From assembly GCA_949128115.1 (NCBI GenBank), contig OX421966.1:67577416-67641415 (forward strand): a stretch of DNA of 64,000 nt, in the 5' to 3' direction. Each line of letters begins with the position of its first letter. Within the stretch, counting starts at the first letter, position 1. A program made the position numbers and the translations under genes. This stretch comes from Anaspis maculata. Its lineage: Eukaryota > Arthropoda > Insecta > Coleoptera > Scraptiidae. The notes under the pieces are model-generated. The model was given only the letters and a program-made list of their open reading frames with translations. It was not told the DNA's origin and did no database searches. Positions 53,220 to 64,000 of this stretch are shown piece after piece.

Positions 53220-56200
53220 CTGAGTTCAAGTTTATCACTAGCCCAGGTATCTCTGATTTGGCTGGACGCTGTGCCTCAGCTACCGCATTCAACCTCGCTT
53301 CAAATTGATTTAGCTAAGTGGTGATAGCTCAAACTCGCTCAGTTCAAGCTCACTTTTCCATTGATCAGCTCATACCTGATTATTTAGACAATATGAGACC
53401 AAGATTAGAATTGTTCCAGCTCATGTGATCTTGGATGAACTTGGTTCAAGAAAAATTAAAGCTCAAGTTTGGTCATCCTAGCTGAGTTCAATCTACTGGC
53501 TCCTTCAGGATTTATAAACAAATAACATCTTGGGAGATTTTGACGAAGCCTCAGCTCAGTTTTATTTGATTATAGCTCAAGTTGCTAGCTGATGGATTAG
53601 CTCAGATACCTTGAACTAGCTAAAGCTGGAGCTGAGCTGGAACTGTAGCTTAATGTGACTAAAAAAAACTGTAGCTTAGCTTTGCTCAGTCGTAGCTGAT
53701 ACTATTTTTGTGATTGCTCAAGATGCTTGGCTGAAGTTTAGCTTGTATGAGCAATAAGCATGCACAAATTGATATTTTTTGATAGGAGTTCTGGCTGATG
53801 CTAGCTCATGTTAGCTCACTTTAGCTTGCGACTCAAACTTGAACTGGTTCAATAATGCTATACTGTGACGTATTTCTTGAGATAGCAATTGTACAGCGGA
53901 ACTTCAGCTCGGCTTCGCTTTCAGCTGTAGCTCAGATTAGCTCAGTTTCACCTAGCTCAGATTCTCAAGTTAACCGAAATTCTAGCTCATCTCAGCTTTA
54001 TTGAGCTTTATTTTGAAATTGAAGCTCTAGATCAAGATCACTTACTCCAGCTGAACTCCAGTCAAGTTCAGCTAGCTGAACTAGATTAGCACTCAGCTCT
54101 AGCCTAGCTTAGCACTTACCAGCCTGGTTTTGCTCAGTTCCATCTTACGGTGCGAGTTTATTTTGAGATGTAGCTTGAAGTAATTATGCACTGGAAAAAA
54201 TGACTTTGCGGTACCAACAGTTTTTGATTTGTAGAGCGGTTTTTGTTGGCGGGATGAAAAAAATTTGTTGAAAAGACCAAATTCTGTTCTGTGTTTGTAT
54301 TCCAAACAAACTCAATTTGTTGGAAAGAAGTACAACATTTTGTTGCTTTCAAATGATATCTTTGTTGTAAAAACAAAACAAAAATAGTTGAAAGGATAAA
54401 ATTTGGTTCTGTGTTTGTGTTGAGAACAAATTCAATTTGTTGGGAGGTAGTACCACATTTTGTTGTTTTCAAATCATATCTCAGCTGTGAAAACAAAGAA
54501 AGTTAGTTGAATAGACAAAATTTTGTACCGTGTTTGTGTTCGAAACAAATTCAATTTGTTGGGAGGTGGCATAATTTTCTGTTCCTGCGAATGAATATTA
54601 GTCGGCCTTCGCATCGCAATAGTTCCGCGAGCCGCCGAGCAGCCACGTTAGTATCCCTCTCACTAGCGCGGCGTACGCCGCTTTAGTATAGGTGAATTAT
54701 CAGCAGCTGCTTAGAATAAATCATTAAACGACGCTGTTGTACATATTCACCCTATGTATAAAGTGCAGTGATTATACAGGACTCGATTATACGTCATTGT
54801 GTGGTCTGGTCTGCTCCTGCTCTGCTGGACTCTGCTGGACTGGGGGTGTGAGGTGTTCCGGTGGCAAAGGCCGCGTTCCAAGTGTTGTGTTCAAGTCATT
54901 CAAGTCACTTAAAGTGTTCAAGTAACAAACATTGAGCTCCAGCAACAAAACTATCATATGTCAATGGGACTAAAAGTTTGCTTGAATCAACAAATGATAG
55001 ATTTGACCCGGTTACAAACTTTTAGTTGGAATAACAAATTATGACAGGAACAAAATTGTGTTTGCTACGTGAACTTGAACTTTTGTTGGGGCTATAGTCA
55101 CAAATTATTTTTGTTGCAGAAACTATTTTTTTTTTTATGACAATCAATCACTTTTTCCAGTGTGGTAACTCGAATAGGCCCAGTTTGGCTCACCTCGGCA
55201 AAAATAGCTGAAATCAATGATATTGCAATTCCTGTTCTGGAAAAAATAGGGTTTTGTGATAGCTCAACGTATGTAGACTCAATTCAGTTCAATTCAAGCC
55301 CCAGTTGCAGCTCAGGCCAGCTCAGTTAATCCTTATCTGGCTCAAGCTTTATTCGTCTCGGCTTTAGTAACCTTGATTTTGGAAGTGAAGCTCTAGCTTG
55401 AACTTGTTCACTTTGGCTCGACTCCGGCTCAGTTCAGCTGAATTCTAAGTCAAGCTAATCTCTAGCCCGCATCATCTCATAACAACCCAGCCTAGCATCT
55501 AGTTATAGCCTAGCTTTGCTGAGATTCAGTTCATGCAGAAGGCTTAGTTTAGACATGTAGATTGTAGTACTTGTTTGTATTGCTAACTACTCAGGTAGGC
55601 CTGGTCTAGCTCACGTCGGCATATTTATAGCTGAAATCAATAGAATAGACATTATTGTCATGAAAAAATAACAGTTTGATGATAGCTCAGTAAGCTTAAG
55701 TAAGTGTAACTCGAGCCTCAGTTGCAGCTTAGTACAGCTCAGTGAATTCTCATTTGGCCAAAGCCTCATTCGTTCTGGCTTTAGTATAACCTTGATTTTC
55801 TAAGGAAAGCCCGGGCTTGTCCACTCAAGCTCAATTTCAGCTTAGTTTAGTTTAGCTAAGTCCAGTAAAACTCCAGCTCGAATTATCCCACAATAGTCTA
55901 GCTAAGCGTGTCGTTCCAGCCCAGCTTTGCTCAGTTCTATTTCATGCTAAAGCTCAATTTATGCTTGTAGATTGTGGTGTTTGCAGTAGCTCGTCTAGCC
56001 AGACTTAAGCTCGGATTAAAACAAATGATTATAGCTAAGATTAATAAAGCAAATATAATTATAATAGAGATCTATTTGTCTCCAATTGGTTTGAATCAGT
56101 GTTACGATACCAAACAGGAATGCTTGCCACTGAAGGAGGAAACGCAAAAATTATGGCTGAGGAAAAGCATTTCTAGAGATTGAGAAAGAGCAGTTTCCGT

Positions 56201-57235
56201 AAGAGATGAAGCTGAAAATGAAGAAAAGCTCCCTGGACCAGTTGAAAATATTTCATAATATGTTTTTCGGAATTGGAAGATACTCAAACTTTTAAATTTT
56301 CACAGGCTCTTACGCGACACCCTGTATAACAAACATGAAACATCTGAACTCAATTCTGTATCCACCCTATGACAGACAAAGAGCAGGTAATTGGGGAAAG
56401 GAAAACTTTCCAACTGGTCCTATTTTTTCGGGGGGTAGGGCACTTCGAAATTTAAGACTTCAACTTCGCCAAAGGCTGGAGACTTGGCAAAATTCAACGT
56501 GGTTCAGAGACCCCACGATACTGCGTTGATAGTCCTATGTGGTTGTAATCCACACAATAAGAGTTGGGTTGAGTTTGAGTTAGCCACACCAAATATTGTT
56601 GAGTAGTTCACTATGAGCTACAATTTCGCTTATTTATTTCAAGCTAATAGGAACTAGAATTGATCATAAATGATTTGGTAACCCGAGCTGAAATTGAGCT
56701 TATCCGAGTTGAATTTGAATGGAACTATGGACTGGACCGAGCTGATTCAAAATGTAATGGACCAGTACTGTACGCAAGCTGCCCAATTGTCCAATCTAAG
56801 GTAATTCGGACAGAAAATACGAGGAAATTCAGCTAGTTCAGGCAACCTGCGCTAGAACTGAGCTAATCTGAGCTAGAGCTGGAACCTGAGAGACTGAGCT
56901 ATTTCGTGACGCTATTGAGTCACAGTTTAGCAAGACAAACATAGCCAGGAGCTTTAGCTAAACTAAAGCTATCCGTAATGAGCTGATAATCAGCTAGTTT
57001 GAGCAACCTGATCTGGATCTAAGGTAGAGCTAATCTTGGGTAGGATTGTGCTGAACTGAGCTATTGGAAAATGGCGTAATCTGAAGCTCAGATAAGTTAG
57101 TCTGAACTAGAGCTTCAGCTGAACTGGAGCTTCGACTGAACTTAAGCAAACTAAGCCGATATGCGTTGGAATATAATTTCCAGTTATTCCATCAAATAGC
57201 ATGCGCTAGGAAAGAGCTAGAATTAGTTTTTAGCT
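53220..57235. repeat. Degenerate AGCT-rich array (GAGCTNAGCT / AGCTCAG words)
   Basis: Over about 4 kb the words agctcagtt, gagctgagct, agctagag and caagctca recur every 10-25 bp with no strict period. A separate element (54189-55162) interrupts it. Similar text resumes at 63095-63230 after the 5.8-kb element, so the array was split by that insertion. Confidence 0.65.
54189..55162. mobile_element. 974-bp element with CACTGGAAAAA ends and internal 119-bp tandem repeat
   Basis: cactggaaaaaatga is mirrored by tcactttttccagtg. Near the left end three units of about 119 bp repeat (landmark tctgtgtttgt near 54290, 54410 and 54530; each with caaattcaatttgttgg). No transposase is seen and the target duplication is unclear. 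Confidence 0.6.
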
Positions 57236-57243
57236 GGGTTTAG

Positions 57244-57375
57244 TAAGCCCGACAGCCGTAATCCCGACAAGGCCAAAATACCGTCAGTCCGATATCCCGA
57301 CACAGCCGAAATCCCGACAGACAAAATCCCGACAGCCTCGAAATCCCGACAGACGAGATCCCGGTGACCGGACAA
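57244..57375. repeat. Left terminal minisatellite (cccgacag units)
   Basis: Units such as aatcccgacagac repeat about seven times. It is the inverse counterpart of the array at 62740-63083. Confidence 0.7.
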
Positions 57376-57399
57376 TTTTTCGCCGGACAATTCTTCGCC

Positions 57400-58125
57400 G
57401 GGAACTTTAGAGCTCTTTATGAGGCCTAGTGTGATTGTGATATTTAGAGCCCTATCCCCCACTAAGTTTTTACGTAGAGTTTCATGCCTTGCTGAGCTCC
57501 CTTGTCTCTACAAGGTTCGTTTGGGGTCTTAATGAACCCCCTTGAGTATCTCCAAATTTTCTGGATATTTGCTTCTTCCTTATGCCTTGGACGGCTTCTC
57601 AGAGCCCTATAAGACTCCCCTGTCTTCATGTTGAATTTGTAGCCCTGCTGAGCTCTTTTCTCATTGTTTTAGTTTTCAAAGCTCTTGTAAGCTCCTGTGA
57701 GTCTTTATGTGTTGGTTGAAGTCCTACAGCTAGGGTCCCCTTTGTGCCTTTTAGTATCATTTGGAGGCCTAGTAAGCCCCACCAGGCATTCATGCGATTT
57801 TCAGGGCCCTATCCTCACTTGTGTTCTACATCAAAGCATTTTGAAGCCCTGCTGAGACTTGCGACTTGTGACTTCAATACCGTTTGCAGCCCAGGTGACC
57901 CCCTTCTGATTTCTCGAAGATTCTGGAAGCTTAGAAAGCTCTCTTGTGCTCCTTCTCAAGTTTCTCGGAGCCCCATGTGGCCCGCTAGTGTCTTCATGTT
58001 TCGTTTGTAGCCCTGCTGAGCATTTTTTTCATTGCTTTAGTTTCCGAAGCCCTAGTTAGCTCCTGTAAGTCCTAATGTGTTGGTTGAAGTGCCCTTTGTG
58101 CACAAGGGCCCCCTTTGTGATTTCA
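57400..58125. repeat. GAGCCC-type array, about 60-bp subunits, about 370-bp higher-order unit
   Basis: Subunits of the form gtagccctgctgagc, then cttgtgtcttcatgt, repeat about every 60 bp. A larger unit recurs: ccctgctgagctcttttctc near 57641 and ccctgctgagcatttttttc near 58013, about 371 bp apart, each followed by an aagctcctgt and gtgttggttgaagt stretch. Confidence 0.6.
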
Positions 58126-58210
58126 ATTTGACAAAAACAAATTGAAACTTGTCCTCAAAGGATCCGCTAGTTTGGACCATTTCTATCCGTTTTTTGCTTC
58201 AGTTGTCTAA

Positions 58211-60261
58211 TAGCCCAGGCTTTTTAGTCGAAAAAACGGCAAAACATGAAACAAATTAAAACACGGTCAATCTGTTCAGTTTTGGGTTCACTAGACTTTG
58301 CTGTATAACATACAAAAAGTTCTCAACTTTCCCCCGTGTGCGTCATTGTTTTTTTGACAGGCAAAGATGAAGACACCTCAAAATGCACTTCCCGATTAAA
58401 AATGCTCCTAGTTCTCAACCACCCAATCGATTTCTCTTATCTTGGTCTTGAATGAAAGATAATGAATCAATGTGAATGATATGGGATAGCTTTTGTTCAA
58501 AATTTGACACTAACAGTCTTAATTTCTTGATAATGACACTTTTTTCGTGTTTTTTTCTCTTATGCTCCAGTTAACATTTTACTTTTGCATCGACCACTTA
58601 ATATCACTTGGTATTATTATATGCAGTAGATTCCCTACAGTTTTAGCTTCAAAATGACGTATCTTTTAGCTCCATTGTGAATTGTCCAGCAATTCCAATA
58701 AGGATTCTATGAAGTTACGTCAAACGCATTATATGGGGAAAATCACTTCAACATTATTAACCTAGACTTTGATCTGTAATAATTGATTCTACGTTCAATA
58801 TGCACAGCATCGTACTGTCTGAATCTGGTCTGGTAGTACTCGTATGAGTAGGTACTAGGTACAGTTTCTCAATTTTCCTCTTTGTGCATCATGTTTTTAT
58901 AGTTTGTTCTTGTTATTGCCGTCTGCAGTGTCCGGCAATATCTCAGCGACTAAACTTCGGATTGCGCTTGGATTGTTGCTAGATGATAGCTTAGGTACTC
59001 TAGATAGACAAACAACAAAGATATTCCATTTCATTATTCGTCCGTCCGTCCGTCTGTGTGTCTGTCATTTCACGCAATATCGCGGCTCCTAGACCTCGGA
59101 TTAACCCCTGGTTTTCGCTAGATAATAATAGCTAAGGTACTCTAGGTGCAAACAAACAACACGGTGGGCTACGCGGGAGCACCCACGTGTAGTTGGTCCC
59201 CGTCAAGACGCATCTTCCTCCAGCTCCGGAAACTCTTTTGAAGATAGTGTTTTGCAACTGCAAGAAGAACTGCGGTCTAAAATATAGATGCAGACGATCT
59301 TCCTTGTCTTGTTCGCAGATGTGCAAGTAAGTTCTGTAGGGGCACAACATGTGAGAGTCTACCCCACCTTGTTGAGTATGACCCTAAGGACGATCTGTTA
59401 TTTTTATAAACTTATGTATTCAGTCCCTTTAGGTGCTAGATAACTTAGCTATTATTTTAGATGGGTATAGGTACTATCGGTAGGTATTCGAGGTAACTAT
59501 CGATTTATTGTTTGGAAATCAACAGACGAGTTTTAACGACACTAATATATTGGACAAAATAAGCTAAGAGTACAAGCTACAATACATTTTTTGCAACTGC
59601 GCGGAGATATTTTTGAGTGACATTTAGGACTTCGACATTTTTTTCAATAAATTATTTTTCTCACCTTGTAACCACTTACGTCGCGTTTATGATACGATAG
59701 CCTTATGCAGGAAAGTCCATATAATTCACCCAATCTTAAATCCAAATGAATCATGCATCAAACGCAAAAATAACCCAAATTGAAAAACCGGCTTTATTTT
59801 GGTCCCAAAATCACGTTTTTCTGCCAAAAATTGCTCAAAAGATTTTTTAAACAAAATTCAAATGTCAAAATCGGATTTGCAAGGTCAGATTGATTGGGAA
59901 ACGATACCCAACATGCCAGTATTGTCTCAATATTATTGAAAACCAAATTTCTTGCATAGGTCACCAATTGCCCCCCTCCCGAGCTCCCCTCACAGAAACC
60001 ATAGACATCTAGTTTGTCAATAAGTTTCACTTATAACCCACTGTATCCAAATATAATAAATTTCAAGCCAATGACTAGATAACTCTTGTCCTAGAATTTT
60101 TTTGATAAAAATTTTAACCCCCCCCCTCAAAAATCATGACGCACACGGAGGAAAGTTGGGGACTTTTAGTATGTTGTTTAGTAAGGTTAAGTGGGTACGA
60201 TACCGTGAAGATTGCACGTGGAATAATTTGTTTCATGTTAAATGCTAAAAAGCCTGGGCTA
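58211..60261. mobile_element. 2051-bp element, perfect 17-bp TAGCCCAGG ends, TAA duplication
   Basis: tagcccaggctttttag and ctaaaaagcctgggcta are perfect inverses, flanked by TAA (58208-58210 and 60262-60264). It is the third member of the family seen at 22716 and 47952. The interior is AT-rich with a short gtccgtccgtccgtctgtgt microsatellite near 59040 and no supported ORF. Confidence 0.75.
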
Positions 60262-60264
60262 TAA

Positions 60265-60778
60265 TGGCGATTTCGACTGGCTAGAACCGAGCCGGTTCCA
60301 TTCCAACTGAGCATGCGCAGTTCATCAGAGCAACTTTCTGGCGTGTTCGGCTGGTGGTAGCATTGCTCCCGTGCTACTTTTGCTGTGTTCGACTGGGAAT
60401 ATTCCTACGTCATTTGCACGTACCAGCTCCGAGTTTTAGAACTGTCTCGTTAGTCAGTTCTACTGTCAACTTGATGTATCAATGTCGATTTTGGTGCTAA
60501 AGATGAGTCGTGGTAATACCAAATGAGATGAATTTGTGGCGATGCATTCCTTTTCACAATTTTCTCATGAATTCCTATTCGAATCAAGCAGTGAGGAAGG
60601 AGAGAATGCTTTGAAATTAATGAGAGGGAGAGGGAAAAGAAACGGAATGGAGCCGTCTGTGATGGAGCCGAGCCGAGGGGGACAGAATAGAACGAATGCA
60701 ATTTAGTTCAAGAGCAGCTCGGTATCAAGCAAGTTCGGAACTGGAACGGTTCCAGAGCAGTCCCAGTCGAAAACGCCA
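60265..60778. mobile_element. 514-bp MITE with TGGCGATTTCGACTGG ends
   Basis: tggcgatttcgactgg and ccagtcgaaaacgcca are inverses with one mismatch. It abuts the preceding element within four bases. Inner inverse words aaccgagccggttcca and ggaacggttcc are present. Confidence 0.65.
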
Positions 60779-61974
60779 TATGAAATGTCTGTGATAGAAT
60801 CAAAACTTAACTGCGTGTTTTCGCAGAAAACGCATACCTTATTTACCTGTGGCGACCGTAACCCAAGTTACAAAATTCAAAACTGGTAGGTATGTGTTTC
60901 ACCACCAAGGAGAATTATTGTAATTGTTCAGAATAGAGTATTATACTTTTGAAAAAATATTGTGTTTTCGATGGAATCGGAAATTATATTGAAAAAAAGC
61001 TGACCCGTATTTTTTTATTTTGCCATAAATCGTATCGTTTGGCCGCAATAAATGAACGAAATTCCCATATTCTGCCTATTTCTGACGTCATTTACACAGG
61101 CAGTATAGGCGGCGACTCGCTGTGACGTCAGAACTAGTTGATGTTATTCATTTATTGCGCCCAAACGATACGAGTTTTGACCAAATAAAAAAACACGGGT
61201 CAATTATTTTTCAATCTAGTTTCCATTTCAATCGAAAAAAATTTTTAGTATAATACTCCATTGTGTAACTTGGATTACGGCCGCCCACAGGTAAATAAGG
61301 GATGCGATTTTCTCGCGAAAACACGCAGTTGAGTCTTGATTTTACCACGGACATTTCTTGGACAACTGAAGCAAAAAGCGGATCAAAATGGTCCAAATTA
61401 GCGGATCCTTTGCGGACAAGTTTCAATTTGTTTTTTTTTGTCTTTCATCAAACAGATATTTGGAGGCTGTCTCGCATTCGGGTCATTTTTGATAGACCTC
61501 CTTATATTGAAATGTTGTCTTAAATAAGTTTTGACCACACAACGTTCTCGCTTCAAGTTCCAGCTTCAATACGAGTCAAAAATGTCCAAAATCGGATAAC
61601 AATGAGAAAAGTAATCATTGAAAACCTAAAATATCACTTTTTTGAAATCACCCTGTAACTAACAAAGATAGACGGAAAATCAAAAAATGGTTTCGAGATA
61701 TGGGTTCAATTATTTTCCAGAACGAGTTGAAAAAATTAGAAAAAATGTTTTCTCGGATCGGGCGGGGTGCAAACTTAACATTTTTTACAGTGCCTCACTA
61801 CTTCTCCCTGTATAAAAAATATGACAAGCCTGTATCAAGAAACAATTACATCATGCTGTAGTTTAAGACATAAGCTGCCCAGAAAAAGAGAACTCGTTGC
61901 AATTCGGTTTTTTTCTTAAGAAAATACGACCATTTCAATTTGACAAAAATTTTCAGGTGTTCCACTTCAATTGT

Positions 61975-62430
61975 TGAGCACTGTATATTGAAGCGTCTCA
62001 CGCTCTACCAAGCCCCCTTGTATCTTCAAGTATCGTTTGGAGCCCTATTGAGCCCCCTTGTGTCCTCAATTGTTGTTTGTAGCCCTGGTGATCCCCTTCT
62101 GACTTGGCGATATTTCTGGCATCTAAGAAAGCCTATGTGCCTTCCCAGGTTTCTCAGAGCCCTATTAGGCCCTCTTATGTTTTAATGTGTCATTTGTAGC
62201 CTGTTGAGCCTCTTTTCAACCTGTTTTTGTTTTTGCGTTCTAGTAAGCTCCTGTTGTCTTCATGTGTTATTTGGAGCCCCATTGAGCCCCTAATGCCTTT
62301 TTGTGTTACCTACTCGAAGCCTTATCTAGCCTTGTGTCTACATTGTGGTGATTTGAGCTCCGCTAGCCCCCTTGTGCCTTAAAGTGATGTTGGGGGCCCT
62401 AGTGAGCCCTGACAGGTCTTCTTGTTCAAG
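61975..62430. repeat. GAGCCC-type array, second segment
   Basis: Text such as gagccctattgagccccctt and gtttgtagccctggtgat matches the array at 57400-58125 in the same orientation. The two were probably one array before the foldback insertion. Confidence 0.6.
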
Positions 62431-62739
62431 TTGTTGTCCAATAAAAAATCGGTGGTAGAAGCGTAGGTGACCGCCCTTCGGGAGTACTTGACGGGGTCCA
62501 TGTTCACAGCTTTTTCATGTCCCAAGTTGTTGTCGGAAAAAAAATTGGTGGTAGGGCCAGAGGCAACCCTTTTTTTATAAAGTGGTTTTATATGAGACTG
62601 GATCCCTGCTGCTGGCTCCTAACGTTAAGAATTGTACCGTTCGGAGGTTGTGCTCCCAGAGATTGTGACGCGTTCCCCTTGCGGAGTCCGTGTACACAAC
62701 TTTCCAGGGTAACAAGCTTTCGACCTCGTCAGATTTTTG

Positions 62740-63083
62740 GACAGTCGGAATTTCGGGGCTGTCGGGATGCTGACTGGCGGGATTTCGGGGCTGTCGGGAT
62801 TTCCTCTGTTGGTATTTCGGGGCTGTCGGGATTTCGTCTGTCGGGACTTCGTCTGTCGGGATTTCGTTTGTCGGGATTCCGTCTGTCGGGATTTCGTTTG
62901 TCGGGATTCCGGCTATAGGGATTCCCGCTGTCGGGATCCAGTCTGTCAGGATTTCGGCTTTGTCGGGATATCGGCCTGTCGAGACTTCGACCTTGTCGGG
63001 ATTTCGACCCTGTCGGTGTTATGGGGTGTCGGGATTTAGGCTGCCGGGATATTAGTGTATCGGGATTACGGCTGTCCGGCTTA
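62740..63083. repeat. Right terminal 15-bp minisatellite (tgtcgggatttcgtc)
   Basis: About 20 units with a 15-bp core period, tgtcgggatttcgtc and variants. The plus-strand frame that reads FRLSG repeats (62517-62918) is a by-product of the 15-bp period, not a gene. Confidence 0.75.
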
Positions 63084-63214
63084 CGACCGGCTCAGTTTTA
63101 AGCTAAATATACCAAGCTGCAAGTTGGAGGGTAACCTCGAGGGTAACGGAATTTTAGCTCAGTGACCTTGGACAAACTCAGTTCAAGCGAAATTCCCAGG
63201 TCAACCTTGTTCAC

Positions 63215-64000
63215 CTTAAGGCTGGTTTATATTGGCCGTAACCGGTAACTTATTCCCTTACCGTAAAGTTGAAAGGTAGCATTTGAATACAAACGTTTAT
63301 ATTGACAGGGAATAATCCCGTGATTTATTCTCTTACCGTAGAATTCGCCAAGTTTCAAGTTTTACGGCATAGGGAATGCGGACAGCCAATCACATACAAC
63401 CAGTTACACAATCACATCGTCGAACGTCACTGTCGATCTGATGTTGGTTTGTTGGTTATTTTTGTTCTCACTACTTGTGCGAAAATGGAAGAAAAAATGG
63501 ATCTCGACACCAAGTTGATCCAACTCGGTTGCTTCGTTTCACCAGTTCTGTCCAACATCGCCCCTCCTGAGATCCGTAGAAAACTTATCACAAAAAAAGA
63601 ATGGTTCAAATGCCACCACAATCATCAATTGCCAGTCCACCCGGACTGCACAAGACGAACGAGACTAAAAGAAAGCCAACGTGGAGTCTGACAAACGAGC
63701 TCTTGGAACAAAACTTCGACACAGAAACGGCCTGGATGAACGAATGATCAAGAACAAATCCAGACAGACTGGATCTGATCGAAGACCCGAATAAATGCAA
63801 CCTGCAGGATTCGAACTAGACAGGCATTTGTGGTGTAAACTGAACCGAATCAGAACCGGGGCCATGGGAGGTGGGGGTTTTCAAGCATAAATGGGGACTT
63901 TCGGAAGAACCAGGATGTGACTGCGGACACCCAATCCAAACTATGGACCTTATCGTGTTAGATTGCCTCATTAGACGTTTTACGGAAACAAAATGGAAAC
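63215..64000. other. Possible transposon end and unassigned short frames at window edge
   Basis: aaggctggtttatattggcc at 63219 resembles the end of a DNA transposon, followed by repeats of ttattcccttaccgtaa. A plus-strand frame from 63485 (MEEKMDLDTKLIQLGCFVSP) may be the start of an element protein, but I recognise no domain and the window ends before a partner repeat could be seen. Confidence 0.3.

Larger units (their letters stand above)
58126..61460. mobile_element. Palindromic foldback, left arm split by two later insertions
   Basis: Left-arm text caaattgaaacttgtcc, gcttcagttgtc and, after 60778, gaaatgtctgtgatagaatc through actgcgtgttttcgcagaaa is mirrored on the right by cgaaaacacgcagttgagtc, ggacatttcttggacaactg and ggacaagtttcaatttg. 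The centre is near 61080. The left arm is broken at 58210 by the TAGCCCAGG-ended element and the adjacent 514-bp MITE. Confidence 0.65.
57244..63083. mobile_element. 5.8-kb composite element with inverted minisatellite ends
   Basis: taagcccgacagccgtaatc at the left is mirrored by gattacggctgtccggctta at the right, and both ends continue inward as inverse arrays of tgtcgggattt-type units. The flanks are AGCT-array DNA on both sides. No transposase or polymerase is recognisable within, so its class is unknown; the interior is repeat arrays and nested elements. Confidence 0.6.

Noticed and set aside
27560..61810. Many single CACCCTGTAT / ATACAGGGTG words (near 27565, 34401, 37910, 47020, 49025, 52252, 56316, 61646)
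   Set aside because: They resemble MITE ends, but only a few can be paired into convincing elements; unpaired ones were not annotated.
62740..63083. Repetitive protein (FRLSG repeats) encoded at 62517-62918
   Set aside because: The 15-bp repeat is divisible by three, so any frame without a stop looks like a repeat protein. There is no start context or non-repeat domain.

Overview
The window is eukaryotic and looks like arthropod, most likely insect, repeat-rich DNA. It has no operons or tRNA/rRNA genes and no host gene I can support. It is packed with nested transposons, foldback elements, decayed satellites and retroelements (BEL/Pao, Gypsy, non-LTR), and its TATA plus TCAGT core promoters are of arthropod type. 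I could not assign a genus.

The main content is at 1-9.2 kb: an endogenous Polinton/Maverick- or adintovirus-like DNA virus element. On the minus strand, reading from about 7.64 kb down to 0.63 kb, it carries a parvovirus-type phospholipase A2 domain, a basic core/membrane-active protein, an adenain-like cysteine protease, a penton-like minor capsid protein, a double-jelly-roll major capsid protein, a conserved unknown protein, a DUF8207-type protein, two tandem fibre-neck-like small proteins and a chromodomain integrase. A packaging ATPase diverges on the plus strand. No protein-primed DNA polymerase B is present. The element has both decay (a frame break in PLA2-core, and an 811-bp insertion in the ATPase with an AATT target duplication) and apparently intact genes (capsids, DUF8207 protein, integrase, fibre-like genes). 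Two features stand out. A canonical A AAA AAC slippery heptamer sits at the stop codon of the core gene, in phase for a -1 shift into a protease frame that has no ATG. TATA boxes also lie 30-32 nt upstream of CAGT initiators at six genes.

From 9.2 to 29 kb I find no supported gene. The stretch holds long degenerate arrays built on AACGTT motifs (about 10.7-20.4 kb and 26.1-26.4 kb), a 5'-truncated non-LTR retrotransposon, Gypsy reverse-transcriptase debris in both orientations, and a 1.2-kb inverted-repeat element with TAGCCCAGG ends. From 29 to 39.4 kb there are a non-LTR element split by a 1.0-kb foldback, twin short palindromic elements, and a triple nest: a mariner-type element invaded by its own relative and then by a hAT-like element.

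At 39.455-45.959 kb lies a complete BEL/Pao retrotransposon on the minus strand. Its two 253-bp LTRs look identical, its target duplication is ATACA, and one uninterrupted 1731-codon gag-pol spans the interior, so it is a recent insertion. From 46 kb to the end are further foldback elements, an AGCT-rich degenerate array (53.2-57.2 kb, resuming after 63.1 kb), and inserted in it a 5.8-kb element whose ends are inverted 15-bp minisatellites and whose interior holds several more nested elements.
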